From Nepenthes gracilis (Eukaryota > Streptophyta > Magnoliopsida > Caryophyllales > Nepenthaceae): DNA of 64,000 nucleotides. The notes beneath the pieces were generated by a model, which worked only from the letters and a program-made list of their open reading frames with translations, was not told where the DNA came from and did not search any database. Every line of letters begins with the position of its first letter. Position 1 is the first letter of the stretch. Position numbers and translations under genes: made by a program. The stretch is from the NCBI GenBank assembly GCA_033239525.1, contig BSYO01000014.1, forward strand, positions 6,180,536 to 6,244,535, in the 5' to 3' direction. Below are positions 13,487-25,029 of the stretch, piece by piece.

Positions 13487-15273
13487 TGTGATGGACCGGA
13501 TTATTTTTTCAATAAATAACCTCTGTCAATGGCAACACAAACTAAAGTCCATAATTAACCTATGGACTCTACAGAAATTCCGGCAGAGTTTCCTCTGCAA
13601 CTAGACGAAAAACAAAAAATACAATCTGCTCAAAAATATCCTGTACAAGCACACATCTAATCGGAGGCTAACACAAGGCCTACAACACAACACACAGAAT
13701 CACAACATCTGCCATATCATCCATGGCTCCAATACAGTATTCCTATCTACCGTATTAGATCTAGAGAGATGCCATCTAAAATGAAACAAAGCTCAAAACA
13801 TCAATACAACTGCTACATTTCATTACGACAATAGGACCAAATCTTCAAAGAACTTGACGTCCAGCTAATCTCTTCAAGCAAGTCTCTCTCCTTGCCCTAA
13901 CTATCAGGCGCCGGCTAAGTGTTCTCATCTGGAAGGAAAACAACAAACAGTAAGGGTGAGCTTACAGCTCAGCAAGTATAATCATAAACACATCTCATAG
14001 ACATATAGAAGAACTGAAACGGGGGAGGATACAAGGAATCTCCACAAACATGAATCAGGAGAAGGAAACAGGAAACATCTTGAATCACTGGATTCACACG
14101 GTTCTCACGGTTACATCAATTGGATATTATTCATTTTTATTCTTACATCATCTTTGCGGAGCTAGGCTAGTTGACCGTACTAGCTAACGATACGAGAGAA
14201 CGAGGACAGGAATGTGTTCGCTACACATTCTAAAGCCACCGTTTAAATTTAGGTTGGCTGCACGCGACCCCTGGTTGCATCAACGCAACAATCAACGAAC
14301 AACTACATCTCGCTATGTAGTGTTCAACCGACACGCCCCACACCCCCGGGGACCAAGGAAATCCTCGTTCTTCTAGAGTAGTTTCCTAAAGCATACCACG
14401 GACATGACCCGCTCCCATGAGCGGCCAGAATACATGGTCAAGTATTCCTTGGGTACACACCGCGATGGACATGGTATGCTGAAGAAGACTACCCCTATGA
14501 ATCATGGTTCTAGTTTCAAGGTTAGTTTCCACACTTGGAGAGGGAAATCCACATTTGACACACACATTTACAACTCGAAAAATCTCATTCCCATCACATA
14601 CATCTCCAACCGAGAGATCATTCCATCACTCACATCTCCATCCGGGATATCATATCATCACAAAGCACAATGTGGATTCCCTTCCATTCACTGGCTCGGT
14701 TCGTAACCTTTTGTGGACTCAATTCCCTTATTCACAATCTATGGGACTTAATTCCCCTAGTTACAACTAATCATTCCAAGTTCACGAGAGAGATTAGATT
14801 CCTTACCTCCGATGATCCCATATCACTTTGAAACCTCTGGGACTCATTCTCTTGCTTCCAGCACATGGATACACATTTCGGAGCTTACATTTATGTTTAA
14901 ACAATCAAACGTTAATTTAATAACAATTAGAGGCATAACAGATACATTTCTCATTTCATCTCGGGTGAACACATTTTGGAACACTCAGACGCCGTGAACG
15001 GTTCGATGCTTGTGGGATCGGATGTCCGGTGGACACGTACGCACAATTGGTACACGATGATTCGTATTTGAGCTCAATTTAACATAACATGATGATGGAA
15101 GCATGCAACTTCCCATTCATTTTCGGATAAGCAATAACAAAGGACTTTTAAGGCTCCCGGATGTCACGAACGGGTCAAATCTTACGAAAACTGACATCCG
15201 GTTGAGAGATACATACAATTGGAATACGGGGACTCATATTTTAGAGTCACTTCAACATTTTACGTGGGTAACA
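13487..15273 (-). mobile_element. Element B: 5' LTR, first part
   Basis: This matches 7067-8939 of the other LTR, with a roughly 85-base shortfall near 13800-13810. It ends abruptly in GGGTAACA where the LINE begins; the LTR continues at 23012. Confidence 0.92.
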
Positions 15274-15324
15274 TTTTTTTTGGTAAGTAAGAAGATTGAA
15301 TTAAATTAAATAAAAATTACAAAA

Positions 15325-15371
15325 CGATGTTCTAACACCAAGTGTTTTGCCAACTTTGAATTAGAACATCG
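15325..15371 (-). other. 3'-tail hairpin of LINE copy 1
   Basis: Arms CGATGTTCTAA (15325-15335) and TTAGAACATCG (15361-15371) are perfect complements, with a further inner stem. A conserved block CTCGGAGTATGCCCTAG (complement) lies beside it at about 15372-15391. Five other LINE tails here carry a hairpin in the same place with different arm sequences. Confidence 0.75.
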
Positions 15372-15639
15372 AGCTAGGGCATACTCCGAGCACTTCCATG
15401 AACATAATCATGAGTCGAGAGAAAGAAATTGAAAAAAACATCAAGGTAATCAACACCTAAACCGGCCAAAGTGACCCAGCCTAACAAAGAAAAACACTAC
15501 AGGAAAAAAAAACAGTTTCAACTAGAGAAACAAAAATGGGTACTTCATAACAAGCACCAAAAACCATGCATCAACAGTTCCAACGCCTTCGCCCAATATC
15601 AGATAATACCCATCCCATCCACTGCAACATCAGTAGCTA

Positions 15640-17210
15640 TGTACTCGATTCCAGCCCACAGACCTTCAAAGAGTGAATCATAGAAAAGAAGTGTATGCCA
15701 ACAACCAGCTTATCAGCAACAACACAAGCAGCGAGTCCACCAAAGGAACATGAACAAAACCACTTCATCCAATAGAGAGCAAAGAGGCACTCCGAAAAAT
15801 GAACAAAGCCGCTCCGTCTGAGATGAGCATAAAGCACTCCGGCCGTCAAGGGACACAGGCACTCTGTTCGACCTTTTAGAGAAACAAAGGGACTACGGGA
15901 AATGTTCGCTAAAAAGTTAATCCGGCCTTTTAGCGAATGGAGAGTACACCGGCCTTCAAGGTGTCTTTTTTGTTTTTTTTGAATGAAAAAAACCACTCCA
16001 GCCTAAAAATGCCAAAAAATTACTCTGGAGAAGGACAAAAGAACTCCGGCCTTTTAGGGCACCAGAAAGATCAAGCGTAAAGGTGCTCCGGATTTGAGGA
16101 AGCACACCGGAGATTAGAGCTCCAGATAAGAGCACTCCGGCCTTTAGAGCTCCAGTTAAAAGCACTCTGGCCATTTAGGGCATCAGAATATTAAACTCAA
16201 TGGTACACCGTCAGCAATAACACAAGCAGCGAGTCCACCAAAGGAACACGCACAAAGCCACTCCGTCCAATAGAGAGCAAAGAGGCACTCCGGAAAACGA
16301 ACAAAGCCACTCCATCTGAGATGAGCAAAAGCACTGCGGCCGTCAAGGAACATAGGCACTCCGTCCGACCTGTTAGAGAAACAAAGAAAAATCGCTAAAA
16401 GGTCAATCCGGCCTTTTAGCAAATGAAGAGCTCTCCGGCCTTCAAGGTGTCTTCATTTTTTTATTATTATTATTTTTTTATTTTTTATTTTTTATTTTTA
16501 TTTTTATATTTATTTGTTTTTTTTTTTTTGAAAAAAACCACTCCGGCCTATAAACGCCAAGACATTACTCCGGAAAAGGACAAAAGAACTCCGGCCTTTT
16601 AGGCGCCAGGAAAGATCAAGCGAAAAGGCACTCCGGAATTGAGGAGGCACACCGGAGTTGAGAGCTCAGGATAAGAGAACTCCGGCCTTTAGAGCAGCGG
16701 ATAAAACTGAACATGAAACTCAACGGAACTCCGGATATCAGGATAATTGCACTCTGGCTTCGAGGCCACTGGAATCATCGATCTATAGATCACACCGGCC
16801 TTGAAGTGAGCAAACTTCTTTTTTTTGGAACGAAAAAGCCACTCCAGCCATTAAGAGGACAAGAAGAGCACCCCGGGAAAAAGGATAAAAGTAAACAGCA
16901 ACTCGGTCGGCCTTTAAGAGCTCCGGAATCGTCAAACGAAGGGTCACTCCGTCTTTAGAGACATAAGGCACACCGGCCATCAGGGGCACATTTTTTTTTC
17001 CTTCTACTTCTTTTTTTTTTAAGAACGCAAAGTCACCAGAAAAGAAAGGCACTCCGGCCTCAACACATGCAAGGACACACCGTTGCTGAGAGAACAAAAG
17101 GCGCTCCGGATTCAAAACCACTCCGGCATCAGCTCAAACAAGGCCACTCCGGCCCTGAGAAGCCTAAAAACACTCCGGATTATTTTTATATACACCAGCA
17201 AATCCGGAGT
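15640..17210 (-). repeat. Degenerate CCGGAGTG-type repeat array in LINE 3' UTR
   Basis: Dozens of variants of CACTCCGGCCTTTTAGAG and CACTCCGGCCGTCAAGG (plus-strand view) are spaced irregularly, about 20-45 bases apart, between the stop of ORF2 and the tail. The open frames at 15637-15996, 16183-16422 and 16783-17121 are side effects of the repetition. The short LINE copy at 40496-41251 begins in the same kind of sequence. Confidence 0.8.
15714..16710 (-). repeat. Tandem duplication of about 0.5 kb in LINE 3' UTR
   Basis: The segment 15714-16195 is repeated at about 16211-16710 in the same order and orientation. Both contain the phrase AGCAGCGAGTCCACCAAAGG and later AAGGACAAAAGAACTCCGGC. The second copy has an added T/A-rich tract at 16455-16530. 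Confidence 0.85.
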
Positions 17211-17271
17211 GATTTAGGAACACTACCGTCAGCTTCCATGATGGTCTTCAGTTTAAGCCGGATGACATTTA

Positions 17272-18354
17272 TTATCTGAGGATAGATTTGGGAAATGTCT
17301 TGAGGGGGGATTTTTGAAAGATACGGCTATTGCATTCCCTCCAAATGTAATAGACTGTAGCCGCTAACGAAAGGCATTTCGAGAGAGCCAATAAACTTTT
17401 CCCTTTCCATATTGAGGCAGCCCACGAGATGTTGTGGCACCACTCGGAGTGGGGCCATTGAATACCCACATGTCTTTGTAGTTTGACCCATAAGGAATTG
17501 GAGAAGGGGCATGAGAAGAAAAGGTGACCATGGTCTTCGAATCCCGTGTCGCATAGGGAGCATCGAGGGGAGAGGTTTGGAATGCCATGGAGGCGGTCGA
17601 TGGTATTGAGTTTCCCCCTGATTGCCAGCCAGAGAGTAAACGCATGGGCAGGGATATGGGATGGGCCCCACATCAAAGATGCCCAGCTAACCTTTGGTTT
17701 GGGAGGCTGGATGAGGGCGTACGCAGTTCTCGTAGAGAACTTTCCATGAGCATGCCCAACCCACTTCAGCGAGTCTTTTTGATTGATGCGAGGGGAGTAA
17801 GTAGGCATGTGATCGACAATACGGGAGATCTCCATATCGTAATGGTTCGGCCACTCCCAACGATCATTTCTAATAATAGCAGAAACTTTAACATTCCACG
17901 GCAGGCCAGAGACCAATCGAGTCCTATCAGAGCTGACTTCGCTTAAAGGGCCCAAAGGGTGCCAATTATCTTGCCATAGGAAGGTATCTGAGCCATTCCC
18001 AATTGTCTTAATAGAGTGGGAGCGCATAAAGGGGTGAATCTTCAAAATCTTCCGCCAACACCAGGGAGCTGAATCTGGGACTTTTAGAGTCCAAATGCAT
18101 CTGTCTTTGATTCTATTGATGTGAACCCAAGCCAACCATGTCGAGTTAGGGTATTTAGAGATGATGCGCCAGAGAAGCTTGCAGATGAGAGATTTATTCT
18201 GAGCCATCAGATTCTTAATGCCCAAACCACATTTAGACTTAGGGTAGCGGATGTCGTCCCACGCTACCTTGGCATTAGCCCTGCCGTTAGCAGAACCATT
18301 CCAGAGAAAGTGCCTAAGGAGGCTGTCAATTGATTTGAGGGTAGATTTGGGCAA
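17272..18354 (-). pseudogene. LINE ORF2 C-terminal part: zf-RVT domain
   Basis: This 360-codon frame continues ORF2 in the same reading frame as the reverse transcriptase segment, separated from it by two in-frame TAA codons (18409-18411 and about 18372-18374). It carries the plant LINE zf-RVT signature: an aromatic block HAFTLWLAIRGKL, then CSLCD, then HLFFSCPFS, giving the Cys-His spacing typical of that zinc-binding domain. The frame is lost by a small shift near 17280, after which about 30 more codons continue in another frame. The role in the family is RNA or target-site binding by the ORF2 protein. Confidence 0.9.
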
Positions 18355-18408
18355 AATAAAAATAGAGGCCCATTAAAGGTGAATGGACGAGAGAATGGAA
18401 GTGATGAG

Positions 18409-19806
18409 TTACAACCGTCCACCAAAAGAGAGCCATCTATTTTTCAAGGATGTTATCCTTTTGGTAATTCTATCAATGAGCGATTTGCAATCAGCAACAG
18501 AGAGTCTAGAGGTGATCAGAGGTACTCCTAAATATCTAATGGGAAGTTTGCCCTCTTTGAACCCCATGATATCTGCAATGTGCTGGTGAAGGGAAGAGTC
18601 TTTGTAGCATATGAAAATTTCACTCTTATTCATGTTAGCCGATAGGCCCGACATGAAGTGGAATTCTTCAAGGTAGTCCTTAAGGATCTTAGTGGAGTGA
18701 GAGTCAGCATGGGAAAAGAGAAGGAGGTCATCAGCAAAGGCTAGCATGACCGTTTGAGTCGCGGCACATTTCCAATGAAATTTAAAATGATTATCTCGCC
18801 TAGCCTTGATCTCAATAATGCCATTAAGGACCTCCATAATAAGTACAGATAAATAGGGAGATATAGGATCACCTTGGCAGAGGCCTTTGCCCCCTTTGAA
18901 AAAACCAACCGCCTCTCCATTAATATTAAGGGAATATGATGGAGTGGTTATATACTGACTGATCCATTTAACCAACTGAGAGGGAAAATTCATGAGGGTC
19001 AGCATGTTAATGATGAAGTCCCAATGTACGGAGTCGTACACTTTCATCAGGTCAACTTTCATAGTACACCTAGGAGGGCCATGGCTAAGGTGATACCTAT
19101 GAAGGAGTTCCTGAGCTAAGAGAATATTATCGCTAATCTGATGCCCAGCAACAAAGGTCGTTTCGCATTTGTCAACAAGATAGGGAAGGGTTTGTTTGAT
19201 CCGGTTTGCAAGAATTTTTGATATCACTTTATAAATAACATTGCAACAGAATATTGGGCGGCAGTCAGAAACCGTACAAGGGTATTGGACCTTTGGAATG
19301 AGACCGATCAATGTGGAATTCACTTGTTTAAGAAGCTTTTCATGATTAAAGAAATCACAGATAGCTTCATAAACAGCAGGGCGAGTAATCTCCCAAGAAT
19401 CCTTGAAAAACTTTGAGGTAAACCCGTCAGGACCAGGTGCTCTATCATCTCCAATGGAGAAAATCGCTTTGTGGATTTCCTCCTCGCTAACCGGCCTAGT
19501 GAGTGGGCCAGTTAGGAAGTCTGGGACTGTGTGGAGAATGAATGGACGAAGCCGGTGGGCATCCGTCGCACCAAAGATTCTTCCGAAGCCAAGAGCCCTT
19601 TTGAAGTGATCAACCACCAAGCGATGGAGATCCTCCGGCCCGCTTGCTGGGTTGCCAGATTTATCAATGAGGGGAGATAATCCTATTCCTGCTGTTATTC
19701 CCACAAACAGTCTTGAAGAAAAATTTAGTGCTCTGATTTCCTTCTTTGAGCCACCTAAGTCTGGTTTTTTGTTGAAGAAATTCGGCCTCCTTTGCCATAG
19801 CGGCAT
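18409..19806 (-). pseudogene. LINE ORF2 middle part: reverse transcriptase
   Basis: This is a 465-codon frame of non-LTR reverse transcriptase type. Visible motifs in order are APGPDGF with the following SW, the block KVDLMKVYDSVHW containing the first catalytic Asp, GKGLCQGDPISPYL, and the catalytic FADDLLLF, then the thumb sequence RYLGVPL. In family terms this enzyme copies the LINE RNA at a nicked target. The frame overlaps the upstream endonuclease frame by 143 bases in a different phase, so a frameshift has broken ORF2 between 19664 and 19806. It ends at a premature TAA. Confidence 0.95.
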
Positions 19807-20809
19807 AGTATGCGGCCCAATATGACTGCTCAGTATAATTGAGACCTATACATGAGGGAGCCTGGGATTGTAATTCCTCTAAACGAGTCCTGGTACGCAC
19901 TACCTCTTCATGAACATCCCCACACTGAGCATTAAGGGATTTGAGACCATTCTTCACCTTTTTGAGGGAAGATACCAGCCGAAACATAGGAGTTCCGGCC
20001 ATCTCAGTTTCCCAAGCTTCCTTTACCACAGGAAGGAAATTTGGGGACTTAGTGAGAAAATTATTAAATCGAAAAAGCCCGCATTTCCTAGCCAACACCT
20101 CAGAGGGAATGAGAATGCAGGGAGAGTGATCGGAGAGTCTGGCAGGAGGAAACACAGCTTTAGCTCGAGTGAATTGATCGAGCCAGTGACCGTTAACAAC
20201 CACTCTATCTAATTTTCTGAAAATACGGATAGAGGGATCACGACCGTCGTTCCAAGTATAGAATTGACCTTCATGGCAAACATCCACAAGGTTGCAGTCC
20301 CTAAAACAATTGTTAATATCCACGTAACACTTATGGTGGCCAGAGCCTCCAAGAGCCTCAGTCGCTGACCTTATAGCATTGAAGTCAGCAAGGACAGCCC
20401 ATGGGAGGTCACCCGGGAGGCCCGATTGCGCGCTAAGGCTATCCCATAGGTGCCTTCAAAGGCCTTCCGAGTTTGCCCCATAAACAAAGGATAAGAGGCT
20501 GTGCACTTTTATATCAAGGAAAGAAGCTTTAGTATGGATAACTTGGTCTTCCATAGAGAGGATTTTAACATCCACCCTATGGGTGTCCCAACCAACCCAT
20601 ATCCTTCTGAGAGAGGAAGCAGAATAATTCATGGCCCAGGACCAATGAGGATTGATCCTAGCAGAAATAGAGGCCGAGTTTTTCTCCGCTACTTTCGTTT
20701 CGACCAACCCCACGATAGAACATCCATGGGACCTAATGAGGTTTCGGACTTCATGGGCTTTGACAATCCTATTCAGTCCCCTCACATTCCAACATGCGAT
20801 GTTATTCAT
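19664..20809 (-). pseudogene. LINE ORF2 N-terminal part: AP-like endonuclease
   Basis: The likely ORF2 start is the ATG at 20807-20809, opening with MNNIACWNVRGLNR, the usual start of plant L1 endonucleases. Conserved residues visible are the Asn in WNVRG, the Glu in GLVETK, the Asp and Asn in LADFNAI, and SDH in RLSDHSPC. A single in-frame TGA at 20456-20458 interrupts an otherwise continuous frame to 19664. The enzyme class nicks target DNA to prime reverse transcription. After the endonuclease comes the long linker ending in RWLKEG, typical of plant L1 ORF2. Confidence 0.93.
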
Positions 20810-21099
20810 TTGGGGATGACGAAAGGGGGGAAGTCTTTTTAGGCCCCCGGGAATTCTTGCGCTTTTCACGGCTTCTACTTTTTGACTTAAGGTCAGAATG
20901 GCTAGGGTCATTCACTTCAGAGATGGGGACAGGACTCAATTGAGTGTTCGGGTTAGTAAGGAGCGCAGTATCTGATATGGATGGGGATAGAGAATCGGTA
21001 GCCATCAGGCCAAGGTCACCTGAAATGCGAGCTGGGTCCTCGTCCATAGAAGACTCGGATCCTATTCAAGACAGCTAGGATTTAGAAACGGGGAGGTTT

Positions 21100-22231
21100 T
21101 TATCAAGACTCTTCTGCCTTCCGTGTCCTCCTTTGAGGACACTCCCGATGAGATACTCACATGGAGGGATTAACCCAGGGTCATTGGAAGGGGGCATCAT
21201 GTTGACAACACTCTGATGTCCTGGGGGAATATTGTCTATGCTCGAAATAGGGTCATCCGGAGAAGGCTCCTAAAGAATGCTAAAGGAGTTAGCGGTCAAA
21301 ATATCCTTTCGAGCGGGGCCCTCAAAAGGGGAGACCTCTACTTCAGGGGTCCCCAAAGGATTCGAGGGGTTAGGAGGAGAGGAGGAAGGATTCCTCCGGA
21401 TTTTCCCAACCACCCTAAACTCCCCCGACGACTTTGGAGGGGGGCCACAATGCCAGGCTCCCGAGGGGGGCTACGACGAGGTGGTTTCTGTTGATACGCA
21501 ATTTTAATTTCAACAAAAGGGCAAATAGGATTCTCGAGGTGGCAACCTGACCGGACTTTTACAGAGTTAGGTAGGTGAGCACCCAGTTCCAGTTCAACTC
21601 AAACTCTAGCAAAGCCCATGCGTTCAAACCGTTCAGTAACAGGGTCTAATAGTATGGGTTTTCCAACTGCACTAGCAATCCAACTCAAACGCAGGGGGGT
21701 CAAGTATTCTACAGGAACCCCAGTTAGAGTAATCCACGTGGGGTAGGATTTGTGTTCTTCTTTGGAAAGAATCATTCCGGGCTCCCAGTTCTTAAGGAAA
21801 AGGGGCATGCCTCTAAAAGACCAAGGGCCACTAGCCAAACATTTATGAAGCATTTTAATTGAAGAAAAACGGAAAAAGAAAAATCCATGCTCATTTCCAG
21901 CCACATGAATAAGATCGAAACGAGCCCGGATCTTCTTTGAAATATTATTCACAGCATTGAAGTGAAGGGGAGTGCCATCAAAGTAACCAACAAGGGTAGC
22001 ACCCCACAAATTCTCACCCTGTAAAATGACATCGGATGGGGGGGACAGGATAGAGTTCTCCACATCGGACACATTAAGGGGGAAGAATTTAAGGGAGAAC
22101 TTACTACCAGGGGAGTTCTGCTTCACCACGGAGGACCACAGAGGGCGATCGGCAGCAACCAGATAACCGGCTGGAGCAGGGGAACCACTGGGTATGACAA
22201 TAGCACCCGGCTGTTCACAGGGGCGCCCCAA
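21100..22231 (-). pseudogene. LINE ORF1, DUF4283-like domain and C-terminal part
   Basis: The frame 21599-22231 holds the nucleic-acid-binding DUF4283-type domain common in plant L1 ORF1, including WSFRGMPLFLKNWEPGM and the following TWITLTGVPVEYL. It stops at a TGA (21599-21601), but the same frame continues with about 60 codons ending in a stretch rich in Pro and Arg, so the TGA is a nonsense change. I did not find a clean CCHC knuckle, and the region to 21100 is only loosely readable. ORF1 proteins coat LINE RNA. Confidence 0.85.
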
Positions 22232-22539
22232 ATCATCTCCATTCTGAACCTAGGCATCGACTTGGGGGGCAATAACGCTTTGTAGCCCGAATCCCCAAGC
22301 GAGGAGGCAGAGGAGCAGGCCGGATTGATTAACACACCTAGCAGGTCAACAGACGGAGTCTTAGGGGCCTGGCAGGAGAAGTGAGCTCTAGGTCAAGGCG
22401 AGGCACCAACCTCACAATTACAAGAACGAGAGGTGCCCGGAACACCAGGGAGAGAAGGTGCTACGTTAGGGACAGGACCAAGTGGCCCAAACTCACAGAC
22501 CACACGAGTTGGGGTCCCGGATAGAGAGGACAGAGAGAC

Positions 22540-22950
22540 CTACTCATTGGGGGAGCCACCCACCTTGGAATGGGATTCGGGAAGCTCGTAACAGAAAAGA
22601 TTGGAAGTATAAGAAGATTGAAAAGTGGGAGGAGACGGGGTGGGAGGGAGAGCGCTCAGGCCACGAGCAGGAGGAGCAGCGACAGCAGCAAGGCGACGGG
22701 ATTTAGGAGGGATCGAATGGGAAGCTTGAATAGAGGGGAAGTTAGTGTCAAAAAGGTGGGCACCAACGGAGGGAGGGGATGAAGAACGCCAACGGCCAAG
22801 ACGGCGAGAGAAAGGAGGGGATTTTATCAGAGGAGGGGGGGAAAGGCAAGGAGACAGAGGAGGGGAAGCGGCAGTGGGAGGAGTGGAGAGTGGAGAGGAG
22901 CGGGTTGCTTTTGGAGGGGAAACAGGGATGGGCTTGAGCACTGGCGCCAT
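22540..22950 (-). pseudogene. LINE ORF1 N-terminal proline/serine-rich part
   Basis: The ATG at 22948-22950 has a good context (GCCCATGG) and opens a Pro/Ser-rich reading frame that stops at 22540. A frame change between 22540 and about 22335 separates it from the DUF4283-like part. An upstream ATG in frame at 23043 lies in the flanking LTR and is not the LINE start. Low-complexity Pro-rich leaders are usual for plant L1 ORF1; its identity rests mainly on position. Confidence 0.6.
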
Positions 22951-23011
22951 GGGCGCTGGCAGAGAGCCGGGAAAGGTGGGACAAAGCATGAAGACAAAAT
23001 CAAAATTTGAA

Positions 23012-23999
23012 AGTGTGAGGGCCAATTTAGAGGGCCCGGACATCGCAAAGGGGTTGAGAAGTGCGAAATCAAACCCATGGCAGACATATGTACATCATTG
23101 GGACATGGGGATTCACATTTTGGGGTCAATTTCTTGATACATGGAAGGGAAACAAAAAATCCCCAATTTCATGGGTTAGGGTTTCAGTGAAACCAAACTG
23201 AGTGGATTGGACATGATTCGAACAAGTAACTACATATTCCATGGTCATTAATCATGGGTTTCATGATTCTAACGTTTATAGTGGGTATCGAGACAAGAAT
23301 ACCCAATAAAATCAAGCTAAACATCGAAAGGGAACGAGAAGTGAGTACGAGAACACTTGCCTCGACGAGTGCTTTCGCCTTTATAACTAGCTCTCGGACG
23401 GATTTGGACTCCACGGCTTCGATCTCCTCCTTTCTCTCACTAGAGTTGGCTCTCTCTCTCTCTAGAAGCTTCGGGGTTGTGGGAAAAATGAGGAAAAAGA
23501 AGCACGACGCGGCTTTAAAACGAACTGGTGCTCGAGCGCGCGGCGAGCGCAAGCATTCGGCCTTGGACGGCTCGAGCACGAGGCGAGAGCGGGTAATTCT
23601 AGATTTTGTGCTCGATAGGTGGGCTCGAGCGCCCAGAGGGCAACGCTCTGGCCCGCGGCAAGCCTGCAGCAAGCCTACGTCGCATTTTCGCCGTTCAGGA
23701 CCCGTTTTGACCATTGTAACCCAATCTTTCAGATCCTTGGACTTTATTTTTGATTATATCACCTTAATAAGTAATGATTATCATGATTTAAAACCCAAAA
23801 TCTTATTCACAAAGTAACATTTCACGGTTTACAGTTTTCGTTCCCGATTTACCGATTTCGGCTCTTTGAGCTTTCTAATCCGATTACTTACAAAAAAAAA
23901 GAGCTTTCTAATCCGATTCTCCCACACCTTTTGACCACAATACACCTATGCTAACTTAGTTACCTTCTAAGTATTATAGTTTTAACACGGAACCTCACA
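23012..23999 (-). mobile_element. Element B: 5' LTR, second part
   Basis: This matches 8973-9928 of the 3' LTR, ends in CCTCACA and is followed by the GATTC duplication. It has a small extra segment near 23886-23912 that repeats the phrase GAGCTTTCTAATCCGATT. Candidate TATA box at 23378-23387. Confidence 0.92.
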
Positions 24000-24004
24000 G
24001 ATTC
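24000..24004. repeat. Target site duplication of element B, right copy
   Basis: GATTC, identical to 7062-7066. Confidence 0.95.
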
Positions 24005-25029
24005 ATATTTTGAAGTCGCTTCAACATATTACGAAGGTGGAAACATGCAAATTTTCCTTTTAATTTCGGATGAACAGTAATAGTGCCCTTTTAGAGGGCT
24101 CGGATGCTACGAACGGGTCAAAACGTGCGAGATCGATCACATCGCCGGCATATATACACATTTGGGATGTGGCGATTCACATTTTGGGATCAATTTAACA
24201 AAATATGGTGCAGGAACGGAAAACCCCCAATTCCCATAGGTTAGGGTTTGGTGGTACTCCATCGATCGGATCGGTGAATAAATCGGACAATAAATTATAA
24301 AATCCTTTGTCTCAAGTCACTGGTATTACATTTTCCATGGTTTGAGTGGGTATCGAGATGAAAATACCCGATGATAAACAAAAAACATCAAAAGAGGAAA
24401 GTTAGTGAGCATGAGAACACTTGCCTCGACGCCTATTACCACTTTTATAACTAGCTCTCAGATGAATTTGGACTCCACGGGCTCGATCTCCTCATTCCTC
24501 TCTCTGGAATCAGCACACACTCTCTCTCTAGAAGGGTTTGGTTCGTGGAGAAAATAAAAATTGCGAAGCAGCACACAGCTTTAAAACGGGCTGGCGCTTG
24601 AGCGCACGGCGAGTGCAGTCTTACTTCACAGGCTAGCTCAAGCGTGCGGTGAGCAGAGACAATCTGGAATCTGTGCTCTCCATGGGCTCAAGCGCACAGA
24701 GGGTGTGGGTAGGCCCGCAGCATGCCTGCACCAAGCCTACTTCACATTTTTGCCGTTCGGGAGCCGTTTTGACCATTCTAACCCAATCTTTCACATCCTT
24801 GGACCTTACTTTTGATTAAATAACATTAATAAGTCATGATTATCATAAGTTAAAATCAAAAATCTTAATTATGAAATAATATTTCATGGCTTACAATTTC
24901 TATTCTCAATTTACCAATTCCGGCTCTTTCAGCTTTTTAATCCGATTTTGCCTGTACCTTTTGACCACAATTTACCTATGTTAACTTAATTACCTTCTAA
25001 TTATTATGTTCTTAACCCGAAACCTCACA
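24005..25029 (-). mobile_element. Element A: 5' LTR, second part
   Basis: This continues the LTR interrupted at 7066 and ends in CCTCACA at 25029, where A meets its host C. It is the partner of 1-945. It includes a candidate TATA box at 24443-24451 and a GC-rich block at 24590-24730. The five bases after it (CTGGT, 25030-25034) should be one target duplication copy; the other would be left of the window. Confidence 0.9.

Larger units (their letters stand above)
15274..23011 (-). mobile_element. L1-type LINE (copy 1), nearly full length
   Basis: A 7.7-kb non-LTR retrotransposon lies on the minus strand, with its short poly(A) tail seen as T8 at 15274-15281 and its 5' end near 23011. From 5' to 3' it has ORF1 (proline-rich leader, DUF4283-like domain), ORF2 (endonuclease, reverse transcriptase, zf-RVT), an unusually long repetitive 3' untranslated region and a terminal hairpin. 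Nonsense and frameshift changes break both ORFs. It sits in the 5' LTR of B without a visible target duplication. Confidence 0.93.
7067..23999 (-). mobile_element. Element B: complete non-autonomous LTR retrotransposon
   Basis: B has a 3' LTR at 7067-9928 (2862 bp), an interior at 9929-13486, and a 5' LTR at 13487-15273 resuming at 23012-23999 after a LINE insertion. Perfect GATTC target duplications flank it. The LTRs are similar but not identical, start TGTGAYGGACCGG and end CCTCACA in plus-strand view. It inserted into the LTR of the related element A. No coding domain is visible, so any past mobility would have needed proteins from a relative. Confidence 0.92.

Noticed and set aside
22745..23137. 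Plus-strand frame of 130 codons rich in Gly, Arg and Glu
   Set aside because: It is the antisense of the proline-rich LINE ORF1 leader and runs across the LINE/LTR junction.
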